A DNA stretch of 64,000 nt from Bacillus sp. 103mf (GTDB lineage: Bacteria; Bacillota; Bacilli; Bacillales; Bacillaceae_G): assembly GCF_900116295.1 (NCBI RefSeq), contig NZ_FPAF01000003.1, positions 186,001-250,000 of the forward strand. Direction: 5' to 3'. The position numbers and the translations under genes were made by a program. The stretch's first letter is position 1; each line of letters starts with the position of its first letter. The notes beneath the pieces are model-generated. The model made no database searches. It was not told the origin of the DNA and was given only the letters and a program-made list of their open reading frames with translations. Shown in pieces: positions 44,530 to 52,835 of this stretch.

Positions 44530-45108
44530 TTATTTTAACCACCATAACTCAACGGGGTTTAACTCATATTGATTATTTTCTCGATACATATATTGGCACA
44601 TAATGAGTTCACGTCTTAATGTTGCATAATCCTCATGAAATTGCTTTAAATATTCATTCATTTCTTTCTCTTGATAAACTTTTCCGAATTCTAATCCTTT
44701 AATCATATGTGCAAGTACCACAAGTTTTTTCTTTCGTTGTGCAGGATAGGTTTTTAGTTTTCCATCTTTTGTGAAGAAATTATTGATAATAGCTGAACGT
44801 TCCTTTTCAGTAACTAACATTTCCATATTTGAATCGCCTCCTGTTCCTACAGTAAAAATAGCCTTAGCATTCATCTCCAATATTTTTGTGTTAAGAGAAA
44901 AATAGATAGTATTTTTATCACGGCGTTCTTTTATAAGTCCAACATCTCGCAGCTTTGTCATATGGTGGGTAATTGTTGGTGGCTTAAGTCCTAACTTTCC
45001 AGCAATCTCTTGCCCACTCAAATGTCCTTGCTGTAGCAAGGCGATAATACGAACACGTGTAAGATCACCTAACGCTTTATGAAATTCAACAATTTTGTTT
45101 AATTGCAT
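44530..45108 (-). CDS. ArsR-family regulator with C-terminal DUF2087 domain
   Basis: A 192-aa repressor. A winged helix-turn-helix (FHKALGDLTRVRIIALLQQG, then LSGQEIAGKLGLKPPTITHHMTKL) is followed by a DUF2087-type region (FFTKDGKLKTYPAQRKKKLV) that ends in ELWWLK. No clear ArsR metal-binding cysteine pair is visible, so it more likely senses an organic ligand. The MFS gene follows on the same strand 84 bp downstream, with an operator between. It probably represses both itself and the pump. Confidence 0.85.
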   Translation of the reverse strand: MQLNKIVEFHKALGDLTRVRIIALLQQGHLSGQEIAGKLGLKPPTITHHMTKLRDVGLIKERRDKNTIYFSLNTKILEMNAKAIFTVGTGGDSNMEMLVTEKERSAIINNFFTKDGKLKTYPAQRKKKLVVLAHMIKGLEFGKVYQEKEMNEYLKQFHEDYATLRRELIMCQYMYRENNQYELNPVELWWLK

Positions 45109-45134
45109 GTAGAAATCACCTACTTTTATGTTTG

Positions 45135-45158
45135 TCTAATTAGATTATAATCTAATTA
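45135..45158. promoter_or_regulatory. Operator of the ArsR-type gene
   Basis: TCTAATTAGA (45135-45144), then a second TCTAATTA (45151-45158) 16 bases on, matching the core of the palindrome at 44481-44502. Confidence 0.65.
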
Positions 45159-45862
45159 CTTTTGGCATTCAAGTAATGAAATGATAAAGGTGTTAATAAC
45201 GGTAGGTAGGCTTATTTTTCTACTCTGTTTAAAGTGAGTACAATTGGCAGTGGAAAGAGGGGAGCAAAGAGATACACAAGGAGTGTATTGTATATATATC
45301 TTCGCAAAATCATATATTTTGAAGTTTTTTCGATTTTATTGAAAGAATTTCAAAAAACTACCCCCACAAAAAGATTAGTCGGTTCGAATATTATATATAG
45401 GGAAGGAGGAATTAGTGTAATACTTGGTATAAGATACTCATTCTGAATCTATTAAAGTATGAAATACCTTAATTTATTGTGTTATTGAATGTAAAGATGT
45501 TACAATGTGTTATTGTACGCTTAATTTCTTCATTAGCAGATTTATTAATGATTCTAGAGATTTTTAGTAGTGGTCTTCTAAAAGTTTTGAAGGTTTTATT
45601 ATTTATTCTTTGTAATTGATGTTCTTGCTTTGATTTAAGAAGAAGTAAAGCATTCAATTGGGAAGTCAGGAAGTATAATGGGTACAACCTTTTTTTATCA
45701 TCTTTCACTGTGCCTCTTATTTTATGTTTCTATGAATAGATTATTTCTTCATTACCTTGCCTTTGGATGAGCCATGGGTAAATTCTCTTAAATTTTAAAG
45801 TAGGAGACTAAGACCTAGAAATAGCGGGATACATTAATATTCGCTAAAGAAAGTACAATTAC
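45159..45862. other. Intergenic stretch with an orphan copy of a conserved upstream block
   Basis: Apart from a doubtful small ORF, I see no gene. At 45334-45445 it carries a block (TTTCAAAAAACTACCCCCAC, then CGAATATTATA and AGGGAA) that is also found upstream of the GH18-deacetylase-glycosyltransferase gene at 56391-56505. Here no gene follows it. A short GCGGGATA piece near 45830 resembles the end of a bcr1-like repeat. Confidence 0.5.
45469..45708 (-). CDS. Hypothetical small basic protein (79 aa), doubtful
   Basis: An ORF starting at GTG 45708 with AGAGG a few bases before it. It begins MKDDKKRLYPLYFLTSQLNA and stays basic and Asn-rich, with no membrane helix. I do not recognise a family and it may be chance, although it is the only frame of any length in this gap. 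Confidence 0.3.
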   Translation of the reverse strand: MKDDKKRLYPLYFLTSQLNALLLLKSKQEHQLQRINNKTFKTFRRPLLKISRIINKSANEEIKRTITHCNIFTFNNTIN

Positions 45863-46060
45863 ATATATATATCCAAATTAAAAAACCGACATAAAACCAT
45901 TTTTTTTAGGTGGGCGAGAGCATCTGGTCATGCGTAGAAGCGGTCAGGGCCTTTTTCTGCCACATGCGCAGTGAAAACCAGAGATAGCAAGCAAGTACAG
46001 TTTCCTTTTTCTCTGCATAGCAGCAATCTATATGTCGAAAAATTAAAGTGGATTTATATA
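45863..46060 (+). repeat. MITE-like repeat B, copy 6
   Basis: Full-length copy: left end CCAAATTAAAAAACCGACAT, core CATCTGGTCATGCGTAGAAG with CGGTCAGGGCC, right end TCGAAAAATTAAAGTGGATT. The two ends are inverted repeats of each other. The GAAAACCAGAGATAGCAAGC part differs from other copies. Confidence 0.85.
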
Positions 46061-46371
46061 ATATATGGAATAGATTATTTATATTAGAATAATAGAATAA
46101 TATGTATTAGAAGGTGTCGTTCGTTTGTGTAAAACACGAATGAACGTTTCCATATAAAGGTTTTTGATGAGTGTGTATGTTAAAAATATTTCAAAATACT
46201 TGTCAAAAATACTATATTAAAATTTCTATAAAAATAGTAATATGTAAAGGTAGTAAAGAGGGACATAAATGTTAGGGATTTTAATTATTAGAACATATAT
46301 TAAAAGATTACATAAAAATAGACCTCTTTCAGCTACAAGATTATTACAATTTAAGGAGAGGGTGTCTAGAA

Positions 46372-48981
46372 GTGAAAAAAATTTGGCTATCTGTGTGTAC
46401 CGCGATTACGGTTTGTGGTGCCCAGACAGTAACTGTTGGAAATCCAAGCACTGCTTTGGCAGCTAGTACAGTTACAAATGAACAAGCAGTCAATTTCGAT
46501 GGCTTGCTTAAAAATAACATGAATGGTAATGGTGTATGGACAGTACCATATGGTTTACAAGGAGCTAGTTACCTTGGAGACGTTACCAAATATAGTGGTA
46601 AGGTGATTCATGTTATTGGTAGTGTACAGGCTGGAGGTGTGCTTTGGTATCATGTACAGGTAGATGGAAAAGATGGAGGATGGTTTGATAGTAAAGTTCT
46701 ATATACTACAACGAATGTTAATCAGAATCAGTTAATCGTCTCTACATCTGGGAACGGAGTTTGGTCTGTTCCATATGGTCTAAACGGCGCGAGCTACATT
46801 GCTTCCGCTAATAATTATGTAGGAAAAGACGTAAAGTTGATTCAGAAATTAACGCTTGGAAATGTCACATGGTATCAATTTAGCGTAAACAATCAAGTCA
46901 TTGGCTGGCTCGATGGTCGTGTGTTAAGTAGCTTGACAAATATACAAGTTATCAATCAAGCGGCTGTTATGGGGGCGACAAATGACAATGGTATATGGAG
47001 CATGCCATATGGTCTTCCAGGTGCAAATTATTTAGGATCTACCAATCAATATGCTTTGCGAGATCTGCAGTTAATCCAGAGTACTACATATCAAGGTGTA
47101 CAATGGTATAAGTTTAGTGTAAATGGTCAAGCTATTGGCTGGATTAGCAGTTATGCATTAGACAATACAGGTATAACAAAGCCGGCGAACTTTTCTGTTA
47201 CTATCGGAAGTACGAATGGCAATGGTATATGGACAGTACCGTACGGCCTTGCCGGCGCAAAATATGTACAAAGTACAAATGATTATGCTTATCAAACGCT
47301 TCAAGTTGTAAAGACTGCAACAATAGGAAATGTTACTTGGTATCAAGTAGCGAAGAACGGTAACATATTAGGCTGGCTTGATGGCGGAAAGGCGCTTACA
47401 GATTTAACTAATATTAAAGATGAGAATCGAGCAGCAGTTATAAAGCCATCAACGAACGGTGATGGTATATGGACAGTACCTTATGGGGAATATGGAGCGA
47501 AGTTCGTAGCGCCTACAAATGATTATAAATTCCAAATGGTGCAAGTTGTACAAAGTGCTACAATAGGATCTACCACTTGGAATAAAATTAAGCAAGGCGA
47601 TCGTATTTTAGGCTGGGTTGATGCGAATATACTATCTTCGCAACTTGCTTACACTCAGCTGGACCAAAACGGTGAAGTTCATTATAACTGGGGATCAGGA
47701 GGTCCTGCTGGTTTTCCTTCTCAACAGTTTCAGGCTGATTTTGTTCAGAATAAGCAACTGTCTGGAGGGGATTATTTTGTTCAATCGTTTGCAGATGATG
47801 GCGTAAAGGTTTCAGTTGATAATAATTTAGTCATTAATCGCTGGTCAGCAGCTGCTGGTGAAACGAATCGTGCCTTATTACCAAACCTAGCAGCAGGTTC
47901 TCATAGTATTCACACCCAATATTATCAAGAGGGTGGACAAGCAGCTGTGTTTTCAGATGTAGTACCATTTGGTAGTTGGCTTGCATATTACTATCCGAAT
48001 GAATCTCTTTCTGGATATCCAGTTGCAGCTAAGGTTCTTTCACAAGCAGCAAATGGCGGCTTGCAAGAAGATAATGGATTTGAACGCTCACCGGCTACAG
48101 GTGTATCAGGAACCCATTTCTCAGCACGCTATGTCACAGCTAAGCGTTTGAAAGCTGGTCAGTATCTTCTGTATACGGGAGCGGATGATGGAATTCGTGT
48201 ATATGTAGATGGTGTAAAGGTTGTAGATGCATGGGGATATCATGGTTACAATGAAAAAGCATTAAGAATGAATATTCAAGATAATCCAAATGCAGCAAAT
48301 GGATTGACAGATGTTCACTGGATTGAAGTGGAATATATGCAAGGTACAGAAGATAGTAAAGTAACGACAACCCTGAAACCTTCTTATACATTTATTGACG
48401 TTTCACACTGGGAAGGAAATATAGATTGGAATCAAGTAAAGCAGTCTGGTATTAATGCTGCTTATATGAAAGCAACTGAAGGTGTTTCATATACAGATCC
48501 AACCTATGCACAATATGTACAAAATGCATCTGCAGCAGGTCTTTTAGTTGGAGCATATCACTTTGCTCGTCCAGAATCAAATGACCCGATTGTGGAAGCA
48601 AAACATTTTGTTGATGTATTGAATCGATATCATACGGATTTAATGCCTGTTCTTGATCTGGAGTCACCATCTAGTCCGACAGGCAATATAACAGGGCTGT
48701 ATGTGTCAAACTGGGCACGTACTTTTATTAATTACGTACAGCAGACAACAGGAAAACGCGTTATGCTTTATACAGGGCCTTGGTATATAACTGGCTTTAA
48801 TTTATCCGGACTTGGCGATGTACCTCTTTGGATTTCTAGATATAACTCTACTACTCCAACTAAATATAGTGATTGGAATAACTGGAATTCTTGGCAATAT
48901 ACAGAAAGCGGGAATGTAAATGGAGTAGAAGGAGCGGTTGATATTAACGTTACTACTTCATTAGATGGACTTAGACCATAA
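46372..48981 (+). CDS. Secreted GH25 muramidase with five SH3/GW-type repeats and PA14-like domains
   Basis: An 869-aa exported protein. A signal peptide (cleavage near STALAA, residue 31) is followed by five repeats of about 80 aa, each with a motif such as GNGVWTVPYG or GDGIWTVPYG and a WYQ ... GWLDG end, like GW/SH3 cell-wall binding modules. Next come two PA14-like units (FVQSFADDGVKVSVDN; LYTGADDGIRVYVDG). The C-terminal GH25 lysozyme domain (from about 671) has FIDVSHWEGNIDW, YMKATEG, YHFARPE and VLDLE, so the catalytic acids are present. It should cut peptidoglycan between MurNAc and GlcNAc outside the cell. The start is GTG 46372 after AAGGAGAGGG. Confidence 0.88.
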   Translation: MKKIWLSVCTAITVCGAQTVTVGNPSTALAASTVTNEQAVNFDGLLKNNMNGNGVWTVPYGLQGASYLGDVTKYSGKVIHVIGSVQAGGVLWYHVQVDGKDGGWFDSKVLYTTTNVNQNQLIVSTSGNGVWSVPYGLNGASYIASANNYVGKDVKLIQKLTLGNVTWYQFSVNNQVIGWLDGRVLSSLTNIQVINQAAVMGATNDNGIWSMPYGLPGANYLGSTNQYALRDLQLIQSTTYQGVQWYKFSVNGQAIGWISSYALDNTGITKPANFSVTIGSTNGNGIWTVPYGLAGAKYVQSTNDYAYQTLQVVKTATIGNVTWYQVAKNGNILGWLDGGKALTDLTNIKDENRAAVIKPSTNGDGIWTVPYGEYGAKFVAPTNDYKFQMVQVVQSATIGSTTWNKIKQGDRILGWVDANILSSQLAYTQLDQNGEVHYNWGSGGPAGFPSQQFQADFVQNKQLSGGDYFVQSFADDGVKVSVDNNLVINRWSAAAGETNRALLPNLAAGSHSIHTQYYQEGGQAAVFSDVVPFGSWLAYYYPNESLSGYPVAAKVLSQAANGGLQEDNGFERSPATGVSGTHFSARYVTAKRLKAGQYLLYTGADDGIRVYVDGVKVVDAWGYHGYNEKALRMNIQDNPNAANGLTDVHWIEVEYMQGTEDSKVTTTLKPSYTFIDVSHWEGNIDWNQVKQSGINAAYMKATEGVSYTDPTYAQYVQNASAAGLLVGAYHFARPESNDPIVEAKHFVDVLNRYHTDLMPVLDLESPSSPTGNITGLYVSNWARTFINYVQQTTGKRVMLYTGPWYITGFNLSGLGDVPLWISRYNSTTPTKYSDWNNWNSWQYTESGNVNGVEGAVDINVTTSLDGLRP

Positions 48982-49031
48982 CGGATTTCTTTCCTGTATA
49001 ATCAAGGAGAAGCAAGAACGAAACTTAATGA

Positions 49032-49069
49032 AAAAGCAGACCTTTTTAGAAAAAGGTCTGCTTTCTTTT
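49032..49069 (+). terminator. Terminator after the muramidase gene
   Basis: AAAGCAGACCTTTTT and AAAAAGGTCTGCTTT form a fifteen-pair stem, followed by CTTTT. Confidence 0.92.
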
Positions 49070-49116
49070 ATAGACTACTTGAACTAGTAGTTTTATTAGT
49101 GTTTGTTTGTGTATTC

Positions 49117-49152
49117 AGGCCTTTACTCGTCTATGAGTAAAGGCCTTTTTTA
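49117..49152 (+). terminator. Second terminator, in the region before mgtA
   Basis: AGGCCTTTACTC and GAGTAAAGGCCT pair exactly around GTCTAT, followed by TTTTTATT. It may back up the muramidase terminator or act as an attenuator in the mgtA leader. Confidence 0.88.
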
Positions 49153-49226
49153 TTGGAATGATACACTTTTCTCTCAAACCTTACATAATATATTCAAGAA
49201 AATTGATTCGGATAAGGAGGTGGGGA

Positions 49227-49331
49227 ATGATGTCACATGGAGACCCAAGCCCGATACCCATATGTTTTACATTTATATTTCATCATGTAGGTAGGAAACG
49301 ACTTGTTCCTCCCTCTCCACAAAATAGATAG
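49227..49331 (+). CDS. Leader peptide upstream of mgtA (34 aa, mgtL-like)
   Basis: An ORF from ATG 49227 to TAG 49331, with the perfect Shine-Dalgarno AAGGAGGTG six bases before it. The peptide begins MMSHGDPSPIPICFTF and ends with RLVPPSPQNR. The early Asp-Pro and alternating prolines resemble the enterobacterial mgtL peptide (MEPDPTPLPRR...), which makes ribosomes unstable or slow at low Mg2+. The VPP pair near the end is a possible stall site. It stops 49 bases before mgtA. Translation is inferred from the ribosome binding site; the link to mgtL is by resemblance only. Confidence 0.6.
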   Translation: MMSHGDPSPIPICFTFIFHHVGRKRLVPPSPQNR

Positions 49332-49346
49332 TCGAGAAACAATGAA

Positions 49347-49374
49347 TTTTCTCCTGCGTGTATAAAGGAGGAAA
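49347..49374 (+). promoter_or_regulatory. Hairpin that can hide the mgtA ribosome binding site
   Basis: TTTTCTCCT (49347-49355) can pair with AGGAGGAAA (49366-49374), nine pairs with one G-U, around GCGTGTATAA. The second arm contains the mgtA Shine-Dalgarno. TTCCTCC inside the leader ORF (49306-49312) can also pair with it. Confidence 0.55.
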
Positions 49375-49380
49375 CTACCA

Positions 49381-52107
49381 ATGTTACGTACAAAAAAACA
49401 AATGGACATCCATCAAGCAAATAAAGGTACACCAAAACGAAACAAACAAACTTCTCATCATCAAGAAATGATGAAGCTAAATAATGAAATATTGGTGGAA
49501 GTTGCTACAAGAGATGTTCAATCAGCATTCGTTTTTTTAGAAACAACTCCAAACGGAATTTCTGAAAAAGAAGCTGAAAGGCGTATGGATACACATGGAA
49601 GAAATGAAGTGGCATATGAAAAGCCACCAGCATGGTATCTTCAATTCCTTCTTTCGTTTAAAAACCCATTTATTTTCGTATTATTAGCTTTAGGAGTTTT
49701 ATCCTTCTTGACTGATGATATGAAGGGAACAGTTGTTGTAACTGTAATGGTTGTTTTAAGTGCTACCATCCGTTTTTTACAAGAATTTCGTTCTCAACAA
49801 GCAGCAGAAAAATTAAAGGCAATGGTCCGTACGACAGCTACTGTTTTAAGAACAAAAGAATTCACAAATAACATAGATAAAAACGTTGATATAAATAATA
49901 ACCAACTACTAGAACTTCCTATTGAAGATCTTGTACCTGGTGATATTATCACGCTTTCCGCGGGTGATATTGTTCCAGCTGATGTTCGTATCCTTTCAGC
50001 TAAAGATTTATTTGTAAACCAATCTGCTCTAACTGGAGAAGCTTTGCCTGTTGAAAAACACGAAAATTTCCATAATTCCAGTATTAATACAAAAAGAAAT
50101 GATGACCCACTTGAAATGGGCAATTTATGTTTTATGGGAACAAATATCGTAAGTGGAACTGCAACAGCTGTCATTGTATTAACAGGTGCAAATAGTTATT
50201 TTGGTTCATTAGCCAAGAGTATAGTTGGAAAGCGTCCAGAAACAAGCTTCGATAAAGGAGTTAATAAAGTAAGTTGGCTTTTAATTAAATTTATGTTTAT
50301 CATGACGCCAGTTGTATTTTTAATTAACGGGATTTCAAAAGGTGATTGGAAAGAAGCGTTCTTCTTTGCGATTGCAATTGCTGTAGGATTGACACCAGAA
50401 ATGCTTCCAATGATTGTAACGGCAAACTTAGCTAGAGGCGCTGTGCAGATGTCTAAAAAGAAAGTAATTGTGAAACAGCTAAATTCGATTCAAAACCTTG
50501 GGGCAATGGATGTTCTCTGTACAGACAAAACAGGAACATTGACTGAAGATAAAGTCGTATTAGTCCGTCATCTTGATCCAACAGGAAACCAATCTAAAAG
50601 CGTATTACAACTAGCCTATTTAAATAGTTTTTATCAAACAGGATTAAAAAATCTTATCGATAAAGCTGTTATTAAGCATACAGAAGAGAAACATCGATTA
50701 GATACGAAGGAATTTCATAAAGTAGATGAAATTCCATTTGACTTTGCTCGGCGTCGTATGTCCGTTGTTGTTAAAGATACAAGCAATATGAGCTTAATGG
50801 TTTGTAAGGGAGCAGTAGAAGAAATTTTATCTATTTGTACACACACAGATATGAATGATGAAATACTTCCTCTTATGAAAGAAGCAACGAGCAAAATTAA
50901 GTATCTTAGTGAACAATTAAATGCGGACGGTATGCGTGTAATTGCAGTGGCTTATAAGCTTGAAGCAGCTAATAACGAGAAAGCTTATTCTATTCAAGAT
51001 GAATCGGATATGATTTTTGCAGGATATATTGGGTTTTTAGATCCTCCCAAATCATCAGCGGCACATGCAATTCGAACATTGCAGGAACAAGGTGTACAAG
51101 TTAAGATTTTAACTGGTGACAATGAAATTGTAACGCGTAAAGTATGTAAAGAAGTAGGATTAGAAATAGGGGAACCTGTACTTGGTTATGAAATTGATCA
51201 TTTACCTGAAAAGGAATTAGCACAATTAGCAGAAAGAACAACTGTATTTGCGAAATTAAATCCAATGCAAAAGTCGCTTGTCATTAAAGCATTGCAAGCA
51301 AACGACCATACTGTAGGTTACATGGGTGACGGTATTAATGATGCGGTTGCACTGCGCGATGCTGATGTAGGTATCTCCGTTGATACAGCTACAGATATTG
51401 CGAAAGAATCATCTGATATTATCTTGCTTGAGAAAAGTCTGAATGTACTGGAAAAAGGAATTATTGAAGGGCGTACAACATTCGGGAATATTTTGAAGTA
51501 CATGAAAATGACAGCAAGTTCCAACTTTGGAAATGTATTTAGCGTGTTAGTAGCGAGTGCATTTATTCCATTTCTTCCAATGCTGGCTATTCATTTATTA
51601 ATTCAAAACTTGCTATATGATTTATCTCAGCTTTCTATTCCATGGGATAAGGTGGACAAGGAGTTCTTAGAGAAGCCTAGAAAATGGGAGACTTCAAACT
51701 TGCGTAATTTTATTATTTGTATTGGTCCTATTAGTTCAATTTTTGATATTACAACTTTTATTGTGATGTGGAATGTGTTTGGCGCTAATACAGTTGCGGA
51801 ACAATCTTTGTTCCAATCCGGTTGGTTTGTAGTAGGATTACTTACGCAAACGTTAATTGTGCATATGATTCGCACACAAAAGATTCCGTTTATTCAGAGT
51901 ACGGCTTCTATGCCAGTCCTATTATTAACAGCACTCATTATGGGGATTGGTATTTACATTCCGTTTTCCCCGCTAGGAACTGCTGTAGGGTTACAGCCAC
52001 TGCCACTTAGCTATTTCCCGTGGCTACTGGGAATTTTAACAGGATATGCTGTTTTGACTCAATTTCTTAAGCGGTTATATATTAAGAAATTTCATAGTTG
52101 GTTATAA
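49381..52107 (+). CDS. mgtA: Magnesium-translocating P-type ATPase
   Basis: A 908-aa P3B-type ATPase for Mg2+ uptake. The phosphorylation motif CTDKTGTLTED is near residue 380, TGEALPVEK near 218, the helix 4 proline motif AVGLTPEMLP near 340 and the hinge MGDGINDAVALRDADVGI near 650. There are about ten helices, with four to six at the C-terminus. The N-terminal 30 residues are basic and Gln/Lys-rich. The strong ribosome binding site AAAGGAGGAAAC lies in a possible hairpin, and a translated leader precedes it, so Mg2+ control at the RNA level is likely. Confidence 0.93.
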   Translation: MLRTKKQMDIHQANKGTPKRNKQTSHHQEMMKLNNEILVEVATRDVQSAFVFLETTPNGISEKEAERRMDTHGRNEVAYEKPPAWYLQFLLSFKNPFIFVLLALGVLSFLTDDMKGTVVVTVMVVLSATIRFLQEFRSQQAAEKLKAMVRTTATVLRTKEFTNNIDKNVDINNNQLLELPIEDLVPGDIITLSAGDIVPADVRILSAKDLFVNQSALTGEALPVEKHENFHNSSINTKRNDDPLEMGNLCFMGTNIVSGTATAVIVLTGANSYFGSLAKSIVGKRPETSFDKGVNKVSWLLIKFMFIMTPVVFLINGISKGDWKEAFFFAIAIAVGLTPEMLPMIVTANLARGAVQMSKKKVIVKQLNSIQNLGAMDVLCTDKTGTLTEDKVVLVRHLDPTGNQSKSVLQLAYLNSFYQTGLKNLIDKAVIKHTEEKHRLDTKEFHKVDEIPFDFARRRMSVVVKDTSNMSLMVCKGAVEEILSICTHTDMNDEILPLMKEATSKIKYLSEQLNADGMRVIAVAYKLEAANNEKAYSIQDESDMIFAGYIGFLDPPKSSAAHAIRTLQEQGVQVKILTGDNEIVTRKVCKEVGLEIGEPVLGYEIDHLPEKELAQLAERTTVFAKLNPMQKSLVIKALQANDHTVGYMGDGINDAVALRDADVGISVDTATDIAKESSDIILLEKSLNVLEKGIIEGRTTFGNILKYMKMTASSNFGNVFSVLVASAFIPFLPMLAIHLLIQNLLYDLSQLSIPWDKVDKEFLEKPRKWETSNLRNFIICIGPISSIFDITTFIVMWNVFGANTVAEQSLFQSGWFVVGLLTQTLIVHMIRTQKIPFIQSTASMPVLLLTALIMGIGIYIPFSPLGTAVGLQPLPLSYFPWLLGILTGYAVLTQFLKRLYIKKFHSWL

Positions 52108-52152
52108 CATCTTCTTTTCTGGACATGTAAACCTGGTTTAATAGAGATTTTA

Positions 52153-52358
52153 TTATATATAAATACAAATTAAAAAATCGGCATAAAAACCCTTTTTCTT
52201 TTTAGGCGGATGAGAGCATCTGGCCATGCATAGGAGCGGTCAGGGCCTTTTTCTGCCACATGCCAGGTTTAAAACAAAAGGAGAAAGCAAGTAGCGGTCA
52301 TGTTGTATTCTGCATAGCAGCGATTTATGTGCCGGAAAATTAAAATGGATATATAAAA
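52153..52358 (+). repeat. MITE-like repeat B, copy 7 (best full-length copy)
   Basis: About 205 bp. The left end AAATTAAAAAATCGGCATAAA is an imperfect inverted repeat of the right end TTTATGTGCCGGAAAATTAA. The core has CATCTGGCCATGCATAGGAG, CGGTCAGGGCC with TTTTTCTGCC, and AAAACAAAAGGAGAAAGCAA. It is placed downstream of mgtA. Confidence 0.88.
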
Positions 52359-52398
52359 ATAAGTTAAGGTATAAAAAATATATCTTAACTTATTTTTA
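52356..52398 (+). terminator. Intrinsic terminator
   Basis: AAATAAGTTAAG and CTTAACTTATTTTT pair around an AT-rich loop. Confidence 0.75.
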
Positions 52399-52469
52399 TA
52401 TGTATCTCAGTTAAATTCCAAGAGAGTATTTCTAAAGATTATTAAGATTGGAAAACAAAGAAGTAGTTA

Positions 52470-52515
52470 ATAAAGTGAAACTTCCATCAGTGGAGAGTTT
52501 TTTTATCACCTACTC
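52470..52515 (-). repeat. bcr1-like repeat fragment, copy F
   Basis: ATAAAGTGAAACTTCCATCA with GTGGAGAGTTTTTTT, after which the match is lost. Only the end and part of the first hairpin remain. Confidence 0.7.
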
Positions 52516-52835
52516 TTTGAAAAACATAATGTTGCTACTTACTCAGTCATCTTAATAATGAGTTTTATTACTTTGCTTATTTCTGTTTAATTAAAAGAAT
52601 GTCTTTGTATATGGTTTGTTACGACATACTTAAATTTGTTGATAATATTTAAATGCTACTGTAAAATTATACTAGTTTCTATTTATGCAAACGTTTTCGT
52701 AGGGGATGTTAGCTTATAATTTACAATTAATCCTTATTTTATAGGAGGCAGGTGTAAGAGGCGGAAGGAATGTATTTAATTACTCTAACGGTATAACGGC
52801 TCATATTTGTAAAAGGGGAAGGAGGAGATTTATAA
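52516..52835 (+). promoter_or_regulatory. Upstream region of the ABC-2 operon with a possible cre site
   Basis: This 320-bp stretch has no gene. TGCAAACGTTTTCG (52686-52699) fits the CcpA consensus at 12 of 14 places. GGGGAAGGAGGAG directly precedes the ATPase start. The remainder is AT-rich with no clear structure. Confidence 0.4.

Noticed and set aside
46269-46466. 65-aa plus-strand ORF before the muramidase gene
   Set aside because: It overlaps the muramidase signal peptide in another frame and looks like chance.
49070-49226. M-box magnesium riboswitch before mgtA
   Set aside because: The conserved M-box blocks were looked for and not found; only a terminator hairpin is visible.
49103-49294. 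63-aa plus-strand ORF overlapping the mgtA leader ORF
   Set aside because: It runs through a terminator hairpin and lacks a ribosome binding site; the overlapping frame from 49227 has a perfect one.
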